Source: Pseudomonadota bacterium
Lineage (GTDB): Bacteria; Desulfobacterota; Syntrophorhabdia; Syntrophorhabdales; Syntrophorhabdaceae
DNA: 64,000 bases
Assembly (NCBI GenBank): GCA_026388315.1
Contig: JAPLKA010000084.1
Location: 28,769-92,768, forward strand
Direction: 5' to 3'
The notes beneath the pieces were generated by a model. It was not told the origin of the DNA, ran no database searches, and saw only the letters and a list, made by a program, of their open reading frames with translations. The position numbers were made by a program, and so were the translations under genes. Shown here in pieces: positions 54,733-62,830 of the stretch. Every line of letters starts with the position of its first letter. Position 1 is the first letter of the stretch.

Positions 54733-56829
54733 TCATTCACCAGATTCACCAGCTTTTTTCATGACGCACACGGATGAATCAAAACTAAGCGGCTGGAATG
54801 GCCTTGTTCCTCCCTCATAAAACCTGCCGAAGAACTCAACAAAGATGAGCCGCATCGAATGGACAAATGCCCCCAGTGCACTGATAAGGAAATTAAACAG
54901 ATGGCCTACCAGGAGCACAATGATGAACAGGACCATCCCCACATACGGGACGTCCCTGATCATGCCTGCCATAAGGTTGAAAGCCATGGCAATAATAGAG
55001 GTGGTAAGACCGAGGGCGAGCAGACGACAATACGACAGGGTGTCACCGATAAAAGCCGTTATTCCATAGCTGCCCATGATTCCGTAAAGACTTACAACCC
55101 CTCCTGCAAGTTTCCCCATGGGGCCCTTAAGATCCCTTCCCTGTGTCAGTATCAATCCTATTATGCCCCCGACAAAGAGCCATATACCCGTGTTAAAGAT
55201 CTTTGGTGGAATATCACCGAAGATCTTCCCTACGATCATTAAAAGGCCGGACAAAGTTACAATCCAGCATATTCCATCAGAAAATGCACCGATAAAATCC
55301 CTGTTACGGATTGCGCCATACATCTTGAGAATGATACCAAGGAACTGGTTAAGTACCCCGAGGCTGAGGGCAATTATGAGAGCCAATATGGTCTTATCCA
55401 TGGGGTCAAGCACAAGGCACTTCTGCTGCAGCACATGCAGGATATTCCCCTGCCCCAGGTACTCCGGTTTATGGAGATCTCCAAACCAGGACCCTGTGAG
55501 CGCCCCGAAAATAACACTGCTTATTCCGCCGTAAAGGAGTATGCGGGTCAGGTTGTTCACTCCTCTGTAAGCCTTTGTCTTAGCGGTTAAGTATGCGCCC
55601 GTTATAATAAGCATAAGACCATAGCCCACATCACTAAAGCAGATTCCGAAAAAGATATAGAAGTTCAACTGCATGAAAGGGGTCGGGTCAAAACCCTGGT
55701 ATGCTGGAAGGCCGAACATCTCGGTGAGAAGCTGAATTGGTTTCAGCAGGTATGGCACAGAAATACTTACCGGTAAATCTTCATCCGGAGAAGGATCTTC
55801 CACGGTAACCATGGATTCAGGAAACTCCTTATTTATCATGGCAATGAAAGTATCCGTGTCTTTTGACCTTATATATCCACTCAATATATAGACCCATTTC
55901 CCATGCACGCCTTTCATGGCAGCAACCTGCCTGTTACGGATATTCGTCCAGTATGCCTTAAGAATATGCAGAGATCGGCGACCTTCTCCGTCGCATTGAC
56001 CTGCAGCAAGAAGTTTCACTTTTTCTGCAACCTCGGCCACCTGATCACGGTATTTTCCAAGGTCCCCTTCCAGTTCCCGCATACGGTCTATGATCCTTTC
56101 CATGCGTTTCGGGAGCTGGATTTCTTCGAACCCGATATCAGAAAGGGCTTTTCGTACACCTTCGGCATCATTCTTAAGGAAGGCAAATACCATTCTGACG
56201 CGTCCATTCGCCTGCTTTTCCGCTGCGTTGGAAGTATCATACTTTTGGTTGTTGTCAGGGAACACGGCGGGCTTTACCTCTTCCCATGCAACCTCTGTCC
56301 ATGGCTCTATTGCAGGGTTAAGTTGAATAACGTTTTTTTCCGGCACATACCCTATTGCCATGCCGACACGGGTTGGTGAGAAAAATTCTGCAAGATCAAA
56401 GGGGATATCTGCAATAGGGCCAAGCTCTTTCATCTCATTCTCGATCTCGTTAATCACTCTCTCGGAACGGCGGTAAATCTCGTCCAGTTCGCTCGTATAC
56501 CGGTAATTGTCCTCAAGGTTATATTCGCTGAGAACTGTATTTATTTCTTTCTGAGATGTAACAAGGGGAAGCGGCGTCAGGCTTTTAATGAAGCCCTCCT
56601 GTTCAGGAGAAAAAATATTCATAAGATTCAGGATGGAATCAATTTTATAGAGACTATTATCCTCCTCTTCCGTGGGGACTTCATAGCTCCTGAATGGAAC
56701 GTCCTCTTCAAGGGAATTCTTGACGTCGATAATCTCCATCATGCCCAGGTTGTTAATAGCCTTTACCAAACGCTTGTTTGTCTCTTTCGGGCTTACAACC
56801 GTGACCCTCTTTAACAGCTCAATGGCCAT
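54733..56829 (-). CDS. V-type ATP synthase/ATPase subunit I (a-subunit)
   Basis: A 698-residue stator subunit forming the ion half-channels. The N-terminal ~360 residues are cytoplasmic with two coiled coils (for example ELDEIYRRSERVINEIENEM and RMRELEGDLGKYRDQVAEVA); the C-terminal ~330 hold about seven to eight helices, beginning near MQLNFYIFFGICFSDVGYGL, with the conserved Arg region SYCRLLALGLTTSIIAMAFN and HSMRLIFVEFFGRFYEGG. The ATG has GGAAG-type spacing to subunit H. Confidence 0.95.
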   Translation of the reverse strand: MAIELLKRVTVVSPKETNKRLVKAINNLGMMEIIDVKNSLEEDVPFRSYEVPTEEEDNSLYKIDSILNLMNIFSPEQEGFIKSLTPLPLVTSQKEINTVLSEYNLEDNYRYTSELDEIYRRSERVINEIENEMKELGPIADIPFDLAEFFSPTRVGMAIGYVPEKNVIQLNPAIEPWTEVAWEEVKPAVFPDNNQKYDTSNAAEKQANGRVRMVFAFLKNDAEGVRKALSDIGFEEIQLPKRMERIIDRMRELEGDLGKYRDQVAEVAEKVKLLAAGQCDGEGRRSLHILKAYWTNIRNRQVAAMKGVHGKWVYILSGYIRSKDTDTFIAMINKEFPESMVTVEDPSPDEDLPVSISVPYLLKPIQLLTEMFGLPAYQGFDPTPFMQLNFYIFFGICFSDVGYGLMLIITGAYLTAKTKAYRGVNNLTRILLYGGISSVIFGALTGSWFGDLHKPEYLGQGNILHVLQQKCLVLDPMDKTILALIIALSLGVLNQFLGIILKMYGAIRNRDFIGAFSDGICWIVTLSGLLMIVGKIFGDIPPKIFNTGIWLFVGGIIGLILTQGRDLKGPMGKLAGGVVSLYGIMGSYGITAFIGDTLSYCRLLALGLTTSIIAMAFNLMAGMIRDVPYVGMVLFIIVLLVGHLFNFLISALGAFVHSMRLIFVEFFGRFYEGGTRPFQPLSFDSSVCVMKKAGESGE

Positions 56830-56838
56830 ATTTCTTCC

Positions 56839-57150
56839 TTATACATTGCATAATCGTGACACGATCAAATCCACCTGGGACGCAAAAGCATCGTCGGAAA
56901 CACTATTCAAGGCATCGAGCGACTCTTTCAGCTCCCTCTCTGCCTCATACAAAGCTGTTTTGTGAGTTTCCTCAATATTTTTCTGGAATTCTGCGATCTT
57001 CTCGTTCATCTCTTCAGTCATCTTTTGACGATAGGCAGCGATTTCTTCTTCATAGACCTTCTCTAATTGCTTCGCTTCTACGTGGGCATGCGCAATTATT
57101 GATTCAGCCTCGTTCTCAAGGTTTACAACATCTTTGACTAACATCACCAT
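56839..57150 (-). CDS. V-type ATPase peripheral-stalk subunit H/G-like
   Basis: A 103-residue, almost fully helical charged protein (AESIIAHAHVEAKQLEKVY; EMNEKIAEFQKNIEETHKTA) that matches the H (AhaH/G) stalk partner of subunit E in size, pattern and position as first gene of the operon. ATG 57150 is preceded by GAGGAG at five bases. Confidence 0.82.
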   Translation of the reverse strand: MVMLVKDVVNLENEAESIIAHAHVEAKQLEKVYEEEIAAYRQKMTEEMNEKIAEFQKNIEETHKTALYEAERELKESLDALNSVSDDAFASQVDLIVSRLCNV

Positions 57151-57244
57151 TGATACTCCTCGCCCACCATATCTAAATAATGTTTACATTTTAACATCAG
57201 CCCCGATAGGAATGACCTCTGTTATCATGATTGAGGCTTTTTAT

Positions 57245-57272
57245 CCTATATTAAATATTCATTCACTGTCAA
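57245..57272 (-). promoter_or_regulatory. Putative promoter of the V-ATPase operon
   Basis: On the minus strand: TTGACA (57272-57267), 16-base spacer, TATAGG (57250-57245), about 95 bases before the first gene at 57150. A consensus -35 with acceptable -10; twin repeats lie just upstream. Confidence 0.55.
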
Positions 57273-57302
57273 TATTATTGTCAGGGGTTTTACCTACCCC
57301 CT

Positions 57303-57440
57303 CATACTTTTCGAAGATGAAAATCAGGGAAACCCTGATTGAGGTTTCTCCGATATTTTCATCTTTTCGAGCCCTGTCATTTAATTTTCATACTTTTCGA
57401 AGCTGAAAATCAGGGAAACCCTGATTGAGGTTTCTCCGAT
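57303..57440. repeat. Two near-identical 52-bp direct repeats with an internal palindrome
   Basis: Copies at 57303-57354 and 57389-57440 differ at one base (GAAGATG versus GAAGCTG). Each has CATACTTTTCGAAG, then AATCAGGG-AA-ACCCTGATT-type dyad and GGTTTCTCCGAT. The start-to-start distance is 86 bases, close to eight DNA turns. Between the divergent V-ATPase promoter and the small plus-strand gene at 57503; a regulator-binding pair or twin RNA hairpins. Confidence 0.7.
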
Positions 57441-57502
57441 TTGTTTATATTATTATGAACAACAGGAGCTTCAAAATAATAGAAGCTTAATGGAGGTACA
57501 AA

Positions 57503-57613
57503 ATGACTATAGATGCATCCTTTCTCATCTTACCGTGGTATGCCTGGTGGGCAATAATTATTGGTTTTTTTGTCACGAAGGCAATCGCTGTCTGGTCCGC
57601 CATGAAGAGTTAA
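57503..57613 (+). CDS. 36-residue single-pass membrane protein
   Basis: A short gene with strong support: GGAGG six to seven bases before ATG 57503, and a product with an aromatic start (ILPWYAWWAIIIGFFV) forming one hydrophobic helix, then a Lys and a second short amphipathic stretch ending SAMKS. Of the size and style of small accessory subunits of membrane complexes. It is divergent from the V-ATPase operon across the twin 52-bp repeats, so a link to that ATPase is possible but not shown. No family recognised. Confidence 0.65.
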   Translation: MTIDASFLILPWYAWWAIIIGFFVTKAIAVWSAMKS

Positions 57614-57729
57614 ATTCGCCGGGTAAAAATTTTACCAATCCCTATTCAAACACCACTTTTTTAGCGTCTTTAGTACAATCCAAATTAGAAACCCAGAACA
57701 ATCCCAATTAGAAACTTTGTTCTATTACT

Positions 57730-57834
57730 GGGGCTTGCGTCGCCCCCTCCGCCAGCAAAGCTGTCGGAGCCTCCCCCTCATGCTCGCTTATGCTCGCAGC
57801 ATAAATTCCCGCGGGCAAACCCGTGGGAATTTAT
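57730..57834. repeat. GC-rich repeat copy 2 plus 15-bp hairpin
   Basis: 57730-57800 matches the element at 52109-52181 (shared GGGGCT-GCGTCGCCCCCTC, AGCAAAGC, GCTCGC units). It runs directly into ATAAATTCCCGCGGG-CAAA-CCCGTGGGAATTTAT (57801-57834), a 15-bp stem with one mismatch. Probably ends transcription of the small gene or is an intergenic repeat. Confidence 0.55.
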
Positions 57835-57866
57835 TGAAAGTAGGGCATGTTTTCTGTTAACTTAAT

Positions 57867-57895
57867 TTGTATCTGAATTGAAACACAGGAATATT
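57867..57895 (+). promoter_or_regulatory. Putative rlmN promoter, start-proximal
   Basis: TTGTAT (57867-57872), 17-base spacer, AATATT (57890-57895), six bases before ATG 57902; no clear Shine-Dalgarno sequence. Confidence 0.4.
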
Positions 57896-57901
57896 TGAAG
57901 A

Positions 57902-59032
57902 ATGCACAATTTTTTTGACCTCACCCTGAACGACCTCGAAACAGCAATAGGCGCCCTGGGAAAGGAAAAATACCGGTCCCGCCAGTTGTACAAATGGGTC
58001 TACAATAAGGGTATATATGATTTTAACGAAATGACGAATGTCCCGAAAAGTCTTCGTTTGGTTTTCAGAGATATGTTTGATACAACGCTCCCCGGGATAA
58101 AAGAAGTGTTTTTCTCTAAGGATGGATCAACCAAATTTGCATTTCTCCTTAAAGACGGTAATGTGGTGGAAAGCATATTCATGCCCGAAGAAAAAAGAGA
58201 CACGCTGTGCATATCCACACAAATAGGCTGCAGGATGGGTTGTAAATTCTGTGTAACAGGAAAAATAGGATTCATCAGGAATCTCACCACATCAGAAATT
58301 GTAGGACAGCTCATAGCGGTTAAACAATACCTCGAAAATGAGACAAATTTCTCAAATATCTCTAAAATCAATTCCCTGCCGGGCGAGGGTCAGGGGAGAT
58401 TGATTGCTAAAAAGGAGCTGAGAGAATCGTCTGAAAAATTGATCACCAATATTGTCTTCATGGGTATGGGCGAACCGGTTGATAATCTGGACAACGTGAT
58501 GCGTGCGCTCGACATATTAAAAGACCCCTTTGGTCTCGATTATTCCTACCGTAAGATCACCCTCTCATCCGTAGGATTGATTGACGGGCTGCATCTGATA
58601 AAACCTAAAGTGGCAGGCATTGCCATATCACTTAATGCGGCGGATGATAAAAAGAGGTCATATCTCATGCCTATTAACAGACTCTATCCCATAAGGGCTA
58701 TTTTGAATTTTGTGAAAGATTTTAAAGGAACCAACAGGACAAGAATCACGTTTGAATATATTTTAATCAAGGATTTCAATGATTCGCTCGAAGACGCAAA
58801 ACAGCTTTCGGAAATCCTTAAAGGTGTAAAATGTAAAATAAACCTTATCCCTTATAATGAGTCTCCCTATCTCGAATTTAAAACCCCAAGCCCTGAAACA
58901 ACAGAGAGGTTTCAGGCATACCTTCTAAGCAGGTGCTTTACGACCATAATAAGGAATTCGAGGGGACAGGATATTGGCGGGGCATGTGGACAACTGGGTA
59001 TGAGATACTTAAAGACAGTGAATGGTGAATAG
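57902..59032 (+). CDS. rlmN: Dual-specificity rRNA/tRNA adenine-C2 methyltransferase RlmN
   Basis: Radical-SAM enzyme that methylates A2503 of 23S rRNA and A37 of some tRNAs. 376 residues. The [4Fe-4S] motif is CISTQIGCRMGCKFCVTG, ITNIVFMGMGEPVDNLDNVM is the SAM-binding GEP region, and the methyl-carrying Cys is in GQDIGGACGQL near the end. Between the cluster domain and GMGEP there is an extra ~35-residue, Ser/Lys/Glu-rich segment (FSNISKINSLPGEGQGRLIA and beyond) not seen in the usual ~350-residue enzymes. Confidence 0.95.
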   Translation: MHNFFDLTLNDLETAIGALGKEKYRSRQLYKWVYNKGIYDFNEMTNVPKSLRLVFRDMFDTTLPGIKEVFFSKDGSTKFAFLLKDGNVVESIFMPEEKRDTLCISTQIGCRMGCKFCVTGKIGFIRNLTTSEIVGQLIAVKQYLENETNFSNISKINSLPGEGQGRLIAKKELRESSEKLITNIVFMGMGEPVDNLDNVMRALDILKDPFGLDYSYRKITLSSVGLIDGLHLIKPKVAGIAISLNAADDKKRSYLMPINRLYPIRAILNFVKDFKGTNRTRITFEYILIKDFNDSLEDAKQLSEILKGVKCKINLIPYNESPYLEFKTPSPETTERFQAYLLSRCFTTIIRNSRGQDIGGACGQLGMRYLKTVNGE

Positions 59033-59153
59033 TGAATAGTAGATAGTAGATAACGTAAAAGCAGAATTCATAATATAGAAAATCGATATTCGATGTCCGA
59101 CACTCGATATTATGGTTTTACTATTCACTATTCACTAACGACTATTCACTGAA
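59018..59153. repeat. ACTATTCACT-family element between rlmN and the thioesterase gene
   Basis: Left arm GTGAATGGTGAATAGTGAAT (from about 59019) and right arm ACTATTCACTATTCACTAAC (from about 59119) are inverted partners. Inside are TCGATATTCGATG and ACTCGATATTA half-palindromes. The left arm overlaps the last codons of rlmN (SVNGE), so the element has entered the gene end. Confidence 0.55.
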
Positions 59154-59171
59154 TTTAATGGAGAATTAAAG

Positions 59172-59660
59172 ATGAAAGGCATGCTTCCGGTTTATAAGGA
59201 TTCTTTTTTCTGCGGGTTCAGCAGAGAAGACGGATTAAGGCTTCAGATGATGTACGAAAATGGCATTGTATTCTGTGATGTGAACCTCGACAACCGCTTT
59301 GAGGGTTATACAGATGTTTTGCACGGTGGGATGATTTTCGGTATTCTGGATGTCATTATCTGGTATGTAATTTTTATGGAAACACAAAAAATCGGCATGA
59401 CAAGAAAAACAGAGATGGAATTTTTCAAACCTGTTATGTGCGGTAGCACTTACATTGCCAAAGGTCAGTTTCTAAGAATTGAAGATAGGGACATCCATGC
59501 AACAGCATGGCTGGAAGATGATCAGGGTGAGATTTATGCCAGGGTAGATGCCCTCTTCAGAGAAGCCAGAGATTTACCGATAGAACATTTCATCAATAAA
59601 TTCGACTTCAGCCATGCTGATCCGGAGATTAAGGAATATTTCCTTTCACTATTGGGATAA
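59172..59660 (+). CDS. Hotdog-fold thioesterase, PaaI-like
   Basis: A 162-residue single hotdog domain. DNRFEGYTDVLHGGMIFGILDVIIWYV carries the HGG motif and the Asp used by PaaI-type acyl- or aryl-CoA thioesterases; EMEFFKPVMCGSTYIAKGQF is the second half of the fold. Likely hydrolyses a CoA thioester; with an aromatic-CoA pathway in the genome a housekeeping role on stalled aryl-CoAs is plausible. GGAGAA-type site before ATG. Confidence 0.85.
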   Translation: MKGMLPVYKDSFFCGFSREDGLRLQMMYENGIVFCDVNLDNRFEGYTDVLHGGMIFGILDVIIWYVIFMETQKIGMTRKTEMEFFKPVMCGSTYIAKGQFLRIEDRDIHATAWLEDDQGEIYARVDALFREARDLPIEHFINKFDFSHADPEIKEYFLSLLG

Positions 59661-59676
59661 TACAACTTTAATGTTC

Positions 59677-61332
59677 TCATTCGCCGATTCGCCGATTCGC
59701 CGGCTCTCCGATTCGAATTTTTTCCTCGATTGTCTGAATCAGCCTGTCAATCCCTTCTTTCTTAAGGCAGGATACGGAAACAGCATTATACCGCTCTTCA
59801 ATGTTCCGGATGATCCCTTTATCCATTCTGTCAACTTTATTGAAAACTATTATCCTTTTCTTCTCTCCAAGATGAAGGGGGGCGATCAAGTCTTCAACGA
59901 TATGGATTCGTTCTTCGAAGTCCGGTGAGCTGATATCCACAAGGTGCAACAGGAGGTCGGCATCTTCGAGCTCTTCCAGCGTGGCAATGAAGGCCTTGAG
60001 GAGAACGTTGGGTAAACCTCTTATAAAACCCACTGTATCGGTTATTATAATGTTTTTTCTCTCAGGATATTTGATGAGCCTCGTGGTCGGGTTTAAGGTG
60101 CTGAATGGTTTATCCTCAACTTCCACATTACTCTTTGTGAGGAGGTTTAACAATGTCGATTTGCCGGAGTTCGTATAGCCGATAATTGAAATAATCGGAA
60201 TATTGGAGCCTCTCCTCTTTTCTCTCTTTTTGCCCCTCACCTTTCTGATTTCAATAAGTTTTTTTTCCAATAAGCCGATCTTTTCCCGGATCCTCCTTCT
60301 ATCAACCTCAAGCTTCGTCTCTCCGGGACCTCTTCCCCCGATGCCGCCCATCAATCTTGAAAATGCCGTATTCCTTCCTACGAGCCTCGGGAGGATATAT
60401 TTGAGCTGGGCCAGCTCTACCTGTATCTTTGCCTCATTTGTCTTGGCCCGCTGCGCGAATATATCGAGTATTAACTGATTTCTGTCTATGACCTTTAAAT
60501 CGGTAATGGACGAGATATTCCCTATCTGGCCCGGCGTCAGCTCCTCATCGAAGACGAGAAGGTCTGCCCCCAACTGCTGACTTTTCATAATGATCTCTTC
60601 TATTTTCCCTTTGCCGATAAGATATTTCGGATGCAACTCCTTTGGTCTCTGTATAGCTACATCTACAACAGAGATGCCTGCGGAATAGCAGAGATCTTTA
60701 AGTTCCGATATGTGGTCATCAATATTCTTGTCTATCCTTGGAAGAACAACACAAACAAGTACACACCGCTCCTGATCTTTGTTTACAATATAATATCTTC
60801 CTCTGGCCTTTACGAATTCATTCTCCAGGGCTGTTATAAACTCTATAAAATCAATATGGAGTTCCTGTATGCTGGTTGGACCGATGAATTCCCATATCCT
60901 GCCCTTTTGATCATCCGGCATGAGATGGCCTATATGTATCGTTTCGCCCGTACCCCCTCTCCCCTCTGTCAGACAGGCTACAAGGTCAAACTGTAACATC
61001 GCAAGATCGGTAAGGTCTTCCTTGGAGAGCAATTCACCATTCAGATGGGTATGTATAAACCGTACACCTCTGAATCGAGCCCTTCCAACCCTTTCTGTGG
61101 AAAGTGGAGGTATCGCTATGCCTCCCTTTTCCCCGACAATGACAGATTCAATGCCCCCCCTCCTGTTAATGAGAAGTCCAACCTGTCTTGAAATTTCACG
61201 GGAAATCTGTATGATGTTTCTTGCCAGATCAATTGAAATAATTGATGATGGATCTACTCTTTTTTTGTAAAGATTTAAGAGTCTTCTTCTGATTAAGTGA
61301 TCAAGTCCCTGGGTGTTACCGAGTATTTCTAT
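59677..61332 (-). CDS. hflX: Ribosome-associated GTPase HflX, apparent AUA start
   Basis: Splits stalled ribosomes under stress. The G domain has IGYTNSGKSTLLNLLT, DTVGFIRGLP and NKVDRMD; the HflX domain has QRPKELHPKYLIGKGKIEEI and FSRLMGGIGGRGPGETKLE. The first ATG/GTG/TTG in frame is TTG 61032, but clear family sequence continues upstream of it for 100 codons (LLNLYKKRVDPSSIISIDLA; VGLLINRRGGIESVIVGEKG; RFIHTHLNGE). In that stretch no ATG, GTG or TTG exists; the best start is ATA at 61332, six bases after GGGAG, giving 551 residues, the length of long HflX proteins. Either AUA is used or an ATG has mutated. Confidence 0.85.
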   Translation of the reverse strand: MEILGNTQGLDHLIRRRLLNLYKKRVDPSSIISIDLARNIIQISREISRQVGLLINRRGGIESVIVGEKGGIAIPPLSTERVGRARFRGVRFIHTHLNGELLSKEDLTDLAMLQFDLVACLTEGRGGTGETIHIGHLMPDDQKGRIWEFIGPTSIQELHIDFIEFITALENEFVKARGRYYIVNKDQERCVLVCVVLPRIDKNIDDHISELKDLCYSAGISVVDVAIQRPKELHPKYLIGKGKIEEIIMKSQQLGADLLVFDEELTPGQIGNISSITDLKVIDRNQLILDIFAQRAKTNEAKIQVELAQLKYILPRLVGRNTAFSRLMGGIGGRGPGETKLEVDRRRIREKIGLLEKKLIEIRKVRGKKREKRRGSNIPIISIIGYTNSGKSTLLNLLTKSNVEVEDKPFSTLNPTTRLIKYPERKNIIITDTVGFIRGLPNVLLKAFIATLEELEDADLLLHLVDISSPDFEERIHIVEDLIAPLHLGEKKRIIVFNKVDRMDKGIIRNIEERYNAVSVSCLKKEGIDRLIQTIEEKIRIGEPANRRIGE

Positions 61333-61368
61333 TGAAGTCTCCCATTCTCAAGCAATGCATGTTCTATT

Positions 61369-61434
61369 GGTTCAAATCTGTTCAATTGGTTTTAACCAAT
61401 AAGACCAATAAAACCAATCAAACAGATTTGAACC
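61369..61434. terminator. 25-bp near-perfect inverted repeat between the nusG paralogue and hflX
   Basis: Left arm 61369-61393 (GGTTCAAATCTGTT..ATTGGTTTT) and right arm 61410-61434 match at 23 of 25 positions around a 16-base loop rich in CCAAT. It starts five bases after the nusG-like stop on the minus strand. No T-run follows, so it could be a Rho-related terminator, an antitermination target or a stability element. Confidence 0.6.
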
Positions 61435-61438
61435 AGTA

Positions 61439-61933
61439 TTAGACACTGGCAAGCAAATCCATGTCAATTTCCATACTGGCTGCAAACTGGACACTGTCGA
61501 GAAGTATCATGACGCGCTCTTTGCCTTCAAGCTCTTTCTCGAATATCCCGCTCAGGCCTTTAAAAGGACCATCCTTAATTAATATTTTTTCACCTTTCCG
61601 AAAACCCTTCTTCTGGATAGTTGCCACACCATCCACAAGCCTGTACCTTATGAAATCTATCACTTCATCCTGAATAGGGATAATCTTATTACCAAAGTGA
61701 ACGATGGTTTTTACACCCCTTGTATATTTTACAAGCCGGAACTCATCTAAAGGATGAAACTTCACAAAAATATAATTAGGAAACATCTGTTCAACGACTT
61801 CAACGAACCGGCCATTTTTGTACTTTTTCAATTTCAATTTTGGTGCAAGCACTTCAATACCACCACCGGCAAGGTTTGAAGCAGCCCTGTCTTCGTTCCT
61901 CGGTTTTGTATTCACTGCAAACCAATATTTCAT
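61439..61933 (-). CDS. NusG-family transcription antitermination paralogue (RfaH/UpxY/LoaP type)
   Basis: 164 residues with an N-terminal NGN domain (YWFAVNTKPRNEDRAASNLA, then VVEQMFPNYIFVKFHPLDEF) and a C-terminal KOW domain (GEKILIKDGPFKGLSGIFEKEL). Core nusG normally sits beside secE/rplK; this copy does not, and its sequence is of the specialised type that travels with polysaccharide or secondary-metabolite operons. It binds RNA polymerase to increase processivity at chosen operons. It is transcribed toward hflX. Confidence 0.88.
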   Translation of the reverse strand: MKYWFAVNTKPRNEDRAASNLAGGGIEVLAPKLKLKKYKNGRFVEVVEQMFPNYIFVKFHPLDEFRLVKYTRGVKTIVHFGNKIIPIQDEVIDFIRYRLVDGVATIQKKGFRKGEKILIKDGPFKGLSGIFEKELEGKERVMILLDSVQFAASMEIDMDLLASV

Positions 61934-61998
61934 TCTCCTATAATAGTATTAACCGGGCAAATTATCAAGCTAAAGGCAGCGGGTACATTGGAAACATC

Positions 61999-62028
61999 TT
62001 GACATATTTATGAATATTTTAATAAAAT
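61999..62028 (+). promoter_or_regulatory. Putative promoter of the metallo-hydrolase gene, start-proximal
   Basis: TTGACA (61999-62004), 18-base spacer, TAAAAT (62023-62028), six bases before ATG 62035 without any Shine-Dalgarno sequence. Confidence 0.55.
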
Positions 62029-62034
62029 CAGCTT

Positions 62035-62799
62035 ATGGAGATAAAAATTCTTGGATGTTACGGCAACTCAGTAAAAAATTTCAGAACTACCTCCTACCTT
62101 ATTAACGAATCATTGTTATTAGATGCCGGCACAGTAACGGAACCTCTTGATGATAAGCAGTTAAAAAAAATCAAGCATATACTGATAAGCCACACCCATC
62201 TCGACCACATAAAAGACCTGGTATTTCTTGTCGATGAGCTGGTAATGATGGGAGAATTCAACATTGACTTGATAAGCGTAAAACAAATTCTTGAAATTAT
62301 TTCAGACAACCTTTTCAACAACCGGCTGTGGCCTGACTTTACTGTTATCCCTTCTGAAAAGAATGCTATCATCAAACTACGCGAGATTGAACTGGAACAG
62401 TATACAAACATAAACGGCATTACCGTAAAACCCATATTGATGACACATACCGTATACACAGTCGGATACGTTATTAAAGAGGGTACCAGAGGTTTTATGT
62501 TCACCTCCGATACGGGTCCCACAAAAAGATTCTGGGAGATTGCACGGGAAGAAGAGGGGATCGAATTTATCATAGCCGATGTGTCATTCCCGAATCGCTT
62601 GGAATCACTGGCAAAACTATCGGGGCACATGACACTGTCAATGCTCATTGACCACTTAGACAGATATGGACTTGGTAAAATGCCCATTTATATAAACCAT
62701 ATAAAGCCTATCTTTTTAGATGAAATATTCAGTGAGCTATCGTTATCAAAGAGGGGGAACATAAAGCCCCTGGAACAGGGGAGCCAAATAACGTTATAA
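62035..62799 (+). CDS. Metallo-beta-lactamase-fold hydrolase, class II cAMP-phosphodiesterase-like
   Basis: A 254-residue soluble enzyme. The metal site HTHLDH (His53, His55, Asp57, His58), LMTHTVYTVGYVI and MFTSDTGPT (third ligand set), and YINHIKPIF (last His) are in place. The spacing and the start MEIKILGCYGNS resemble class II 3',5'-cyclic-nucleotide phosphodiesterases. It could lower the cAMP made by the cyclase at 12041, but that link is an inference. The -10 box is six bases before the ATG. Confidence 0.78.
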   Translation: MEIKILGCYGNSVKNFRTTSYLINESLLLDAGTVTEPLDDKQLKKIKHILISHTHLDHIKDLVFLVDELVMMGEFNIDLISVKQILEIISDNLFNNRLWPDFTVIPSEKNAIIKLREIELEQYTNINGITVKPILMTHTVYTVGYVIKEGTRGFMFTSDTGPTKRFWEIAREEEGIEFIIADVSFPNRLESLAKLSGHMTLSMLIDHLDRYGLGKMPIYINHIKPIFLDEIFSELSLSKRGNIKPLEQGSQITL

Positions 62800-62830
62800 T
62801 TCAGACAACATTCTAAGTAAGGGGGAAACA

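Noticed and set aside
57303..57440. CRISPR array
   Set aside because: Only two repeat copies with a 34-base spacer and no cas genes; the repeat is 52 bases and sits in a promoter region.
61032..61332. TTG 61032 as the hflX start
   Set aside because: It would drop 100 upstream residues that clearly match the HflX N-terminal domain and has no good ribosome site.
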